Assembly: GCA_036518955.1 (NCBI GenBank)
Contig: DATDMG010000580.1
Location: 1 to 22,451, forward strand
Direction of reading: 5' to 3'
Origin: DATDMG01 sp036518955
GTDB taxonomy: Bacteria; Actinomycetota; Actinomycetes; Actinomycetales; Kineosporiaceae
DNA length: 22,451 nucleotides
Shown here: piece by piece, positions 21,716-22,451 of the stretch
Numbering within the stretch: position 1 is the stretch's first letter
Layout of the letters: every line of letters starts with the position of its first letter
Notes under the pieces: model-generated
Told to the model about the DNA's origin: nothing
Database searches by the model: none
The model's input: the letters and a program-made list of their open reading frames with translations, nothing else
Program-made: the position numbers and the translations under genes

Positions 21716-22451
21716 GTGACAGCGAAGATCCGATTCCAGTCGGTCACCAAGGACTTCCCCGTCCGGGACGCCGCGCCGGGCGGCGCCTTCACCGCCGTCC
21801 AGGACATCACCCTGGACGTGCGGCCCGGGGAGTTCCTCTGCCTCGTCGGACCCAGCGGCTGCGGCAAGTCCACCCTGCTGGACCTCGCCGCCGGCCTGTC
21901 CACCCCCACCTCCGGCCAGATCCTGCTGGACGGCGAACCCGTCACCGGCCCCGGCCTGGACCGCGGCATCGTCTTCCAGCAGTACGCGCTGCTGCCGTGG
22001 CGCACCGCACGCGGCAACGTCGAGTTCGGGTTGGAGGCCAAGGGGGTGCCCCGGCGCGAGCGCCCCACCCGGGCGAAGGAGTACCTCGACCTGGTCGGCC
22101 TGGTGCCGTTCGCCGACCGCTACCCGCACGAACTGTCGGGCGGGATGAAGCAGCGCGTGGCCATCGCCCGCAGCCTGGCCTTCGACCCCGACGTGCTGCT
22201 GATGGACGAGCCGTTCGCCGCCGTCGACGCCCAGACCCGCGACACCCTCCAGGCGGAGCTGCTGCGGATCTGGGAACGCACCGCCAAGACCGTCCTGTTC
22301 ATCACCCACGCCATCGACGAGGCCGTGTTCCTCGGGCAGCGGGTCGCCGTGATGGCCCCGCGTCCCGGGCGGATCAAGCAGATCCTGGACATCGACCTCG
22401 ACCGGCACGCCGGCGGCGACCTCCGCTCCACCCCGCGCTTCGTCGCCTACC
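21716..22451 (+). CDS. ABC transporter ATPase, SsuB/TauB type (3' end off the right edge)
   Basis: About 245 residues of an importer ATP-binding subunit. Walker A VGPSGCGKST, Q-loop FQQYALLPWR, signature LSGGMKQRVAIARSL, Walker B VLLMDEPFAAVD and the switch histidine FITHAIDEA are all intact. The TauB/SsuB/NrtD subfamily is indicated by the LPWRTARGNVEFGL segment after the Q-loop. It starts at a GTG (21716) 12 bases after the lipoprotein stop, with GAGGGG upstream. The reading frame is open to the window end, so its C-terminus and the expected permease gene lie outside. Confidence 0.92.
   Translation, partial: MTAKIRFQSVTKDFPVRDAAPGGAFTAVQDITLDVRPGEFLCLVGPSGCGKSTLLDLAAGLSTPTSGQILLDGEPVTGPGLDRGIVFQQYALLPWRTARGNVEFGLEAKGVPRRERPTRAKEYLDLVGLVPFADRYPHELSGGMKQRVAIARSLAFDPDVLLMDEPFAAVDAQTRDTLQAELLRIWERTAKTVLFITHAIDEAVFLGQRVAVMAPRPGRIKQILDIDLDRHAGGDLRSTPRFVAY

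Noticed and set aside
20786..22408. 540-residue minus-strand ORF opposite the ABC transporter genes
   Set aside because: Pure antisense shadow, with Gly/Val/Asp-rich composition arising from the codon bias of the two plus-strand genes.

Overview
The window is high-GC DNA with GTG/TTG starts, tightly overlapping genes and a riboswitch class largely confined to Actinomycetales. It therefore looks like an actinomycete (Actinomycetota) chromosome. No rRNA, tRNA, IS element or CRISPR array was seen. The genus cannot be fixed from the sequence.

Left block (1-8816): an arsenic gene cluster. On the minus strand, in transcription order, lie a radical SAM enzyme with arsinothricin-synthase (ArsL) hallmarks, a large GNAT/FemAB-type acyltransferase, an ArsM As(III) methyltransferase, an ArsR repressor, an ATP-grasp ligase, a G3E/CobW-family GTPase and an aquaporin cut by the left edge. 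An ArsP-type organoarsenical permease is divergent on the plus strand. ArsL plus ArsM is the known core for making arsinothricin. The ATP-grasp ligase and the acyltransferase are additions that suggest a further tailored organoarsenical, perhaps a peptide or amide. This is the best candidate for an undescribed system in the window.

Middle (about 8817-10346): a graveyard of gene fragments. It holds the N-terminal part of an actinobacterial conjugation membrane protein, an MFS transporter fragment, the tail of an NtaA/DszA-type monooxygenase and the C-terminal half of a GNAT acetyltransferase. It separates the arsenic block from the next block and is a probable insertion/deletion scar.

Right block (10374-22451): an organosulfur assimilation island. 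It contains an LLM flavin monooxygenase, MetY-type sulfhydrylase with a coupled CoA-binding protein, two flavin reductases, OsmC, a Xi-class glutathione-transferase-like reductase, cysteine dioxygenase behind a SAM-IV riboswitch, an SseC-like (DUF1416) protein, a decayed TauD dioxygenase, an AprBA-like ferredoxin/flavoprotein pair, and a divergent sulfonate-type ABC transporter (lipoprotein and ATPase) running off the right edge. An AT-rich motif recurs in front of the three putative transcription units of this block, which suggests a common sulfur-status regulator on top of the riboswitch.
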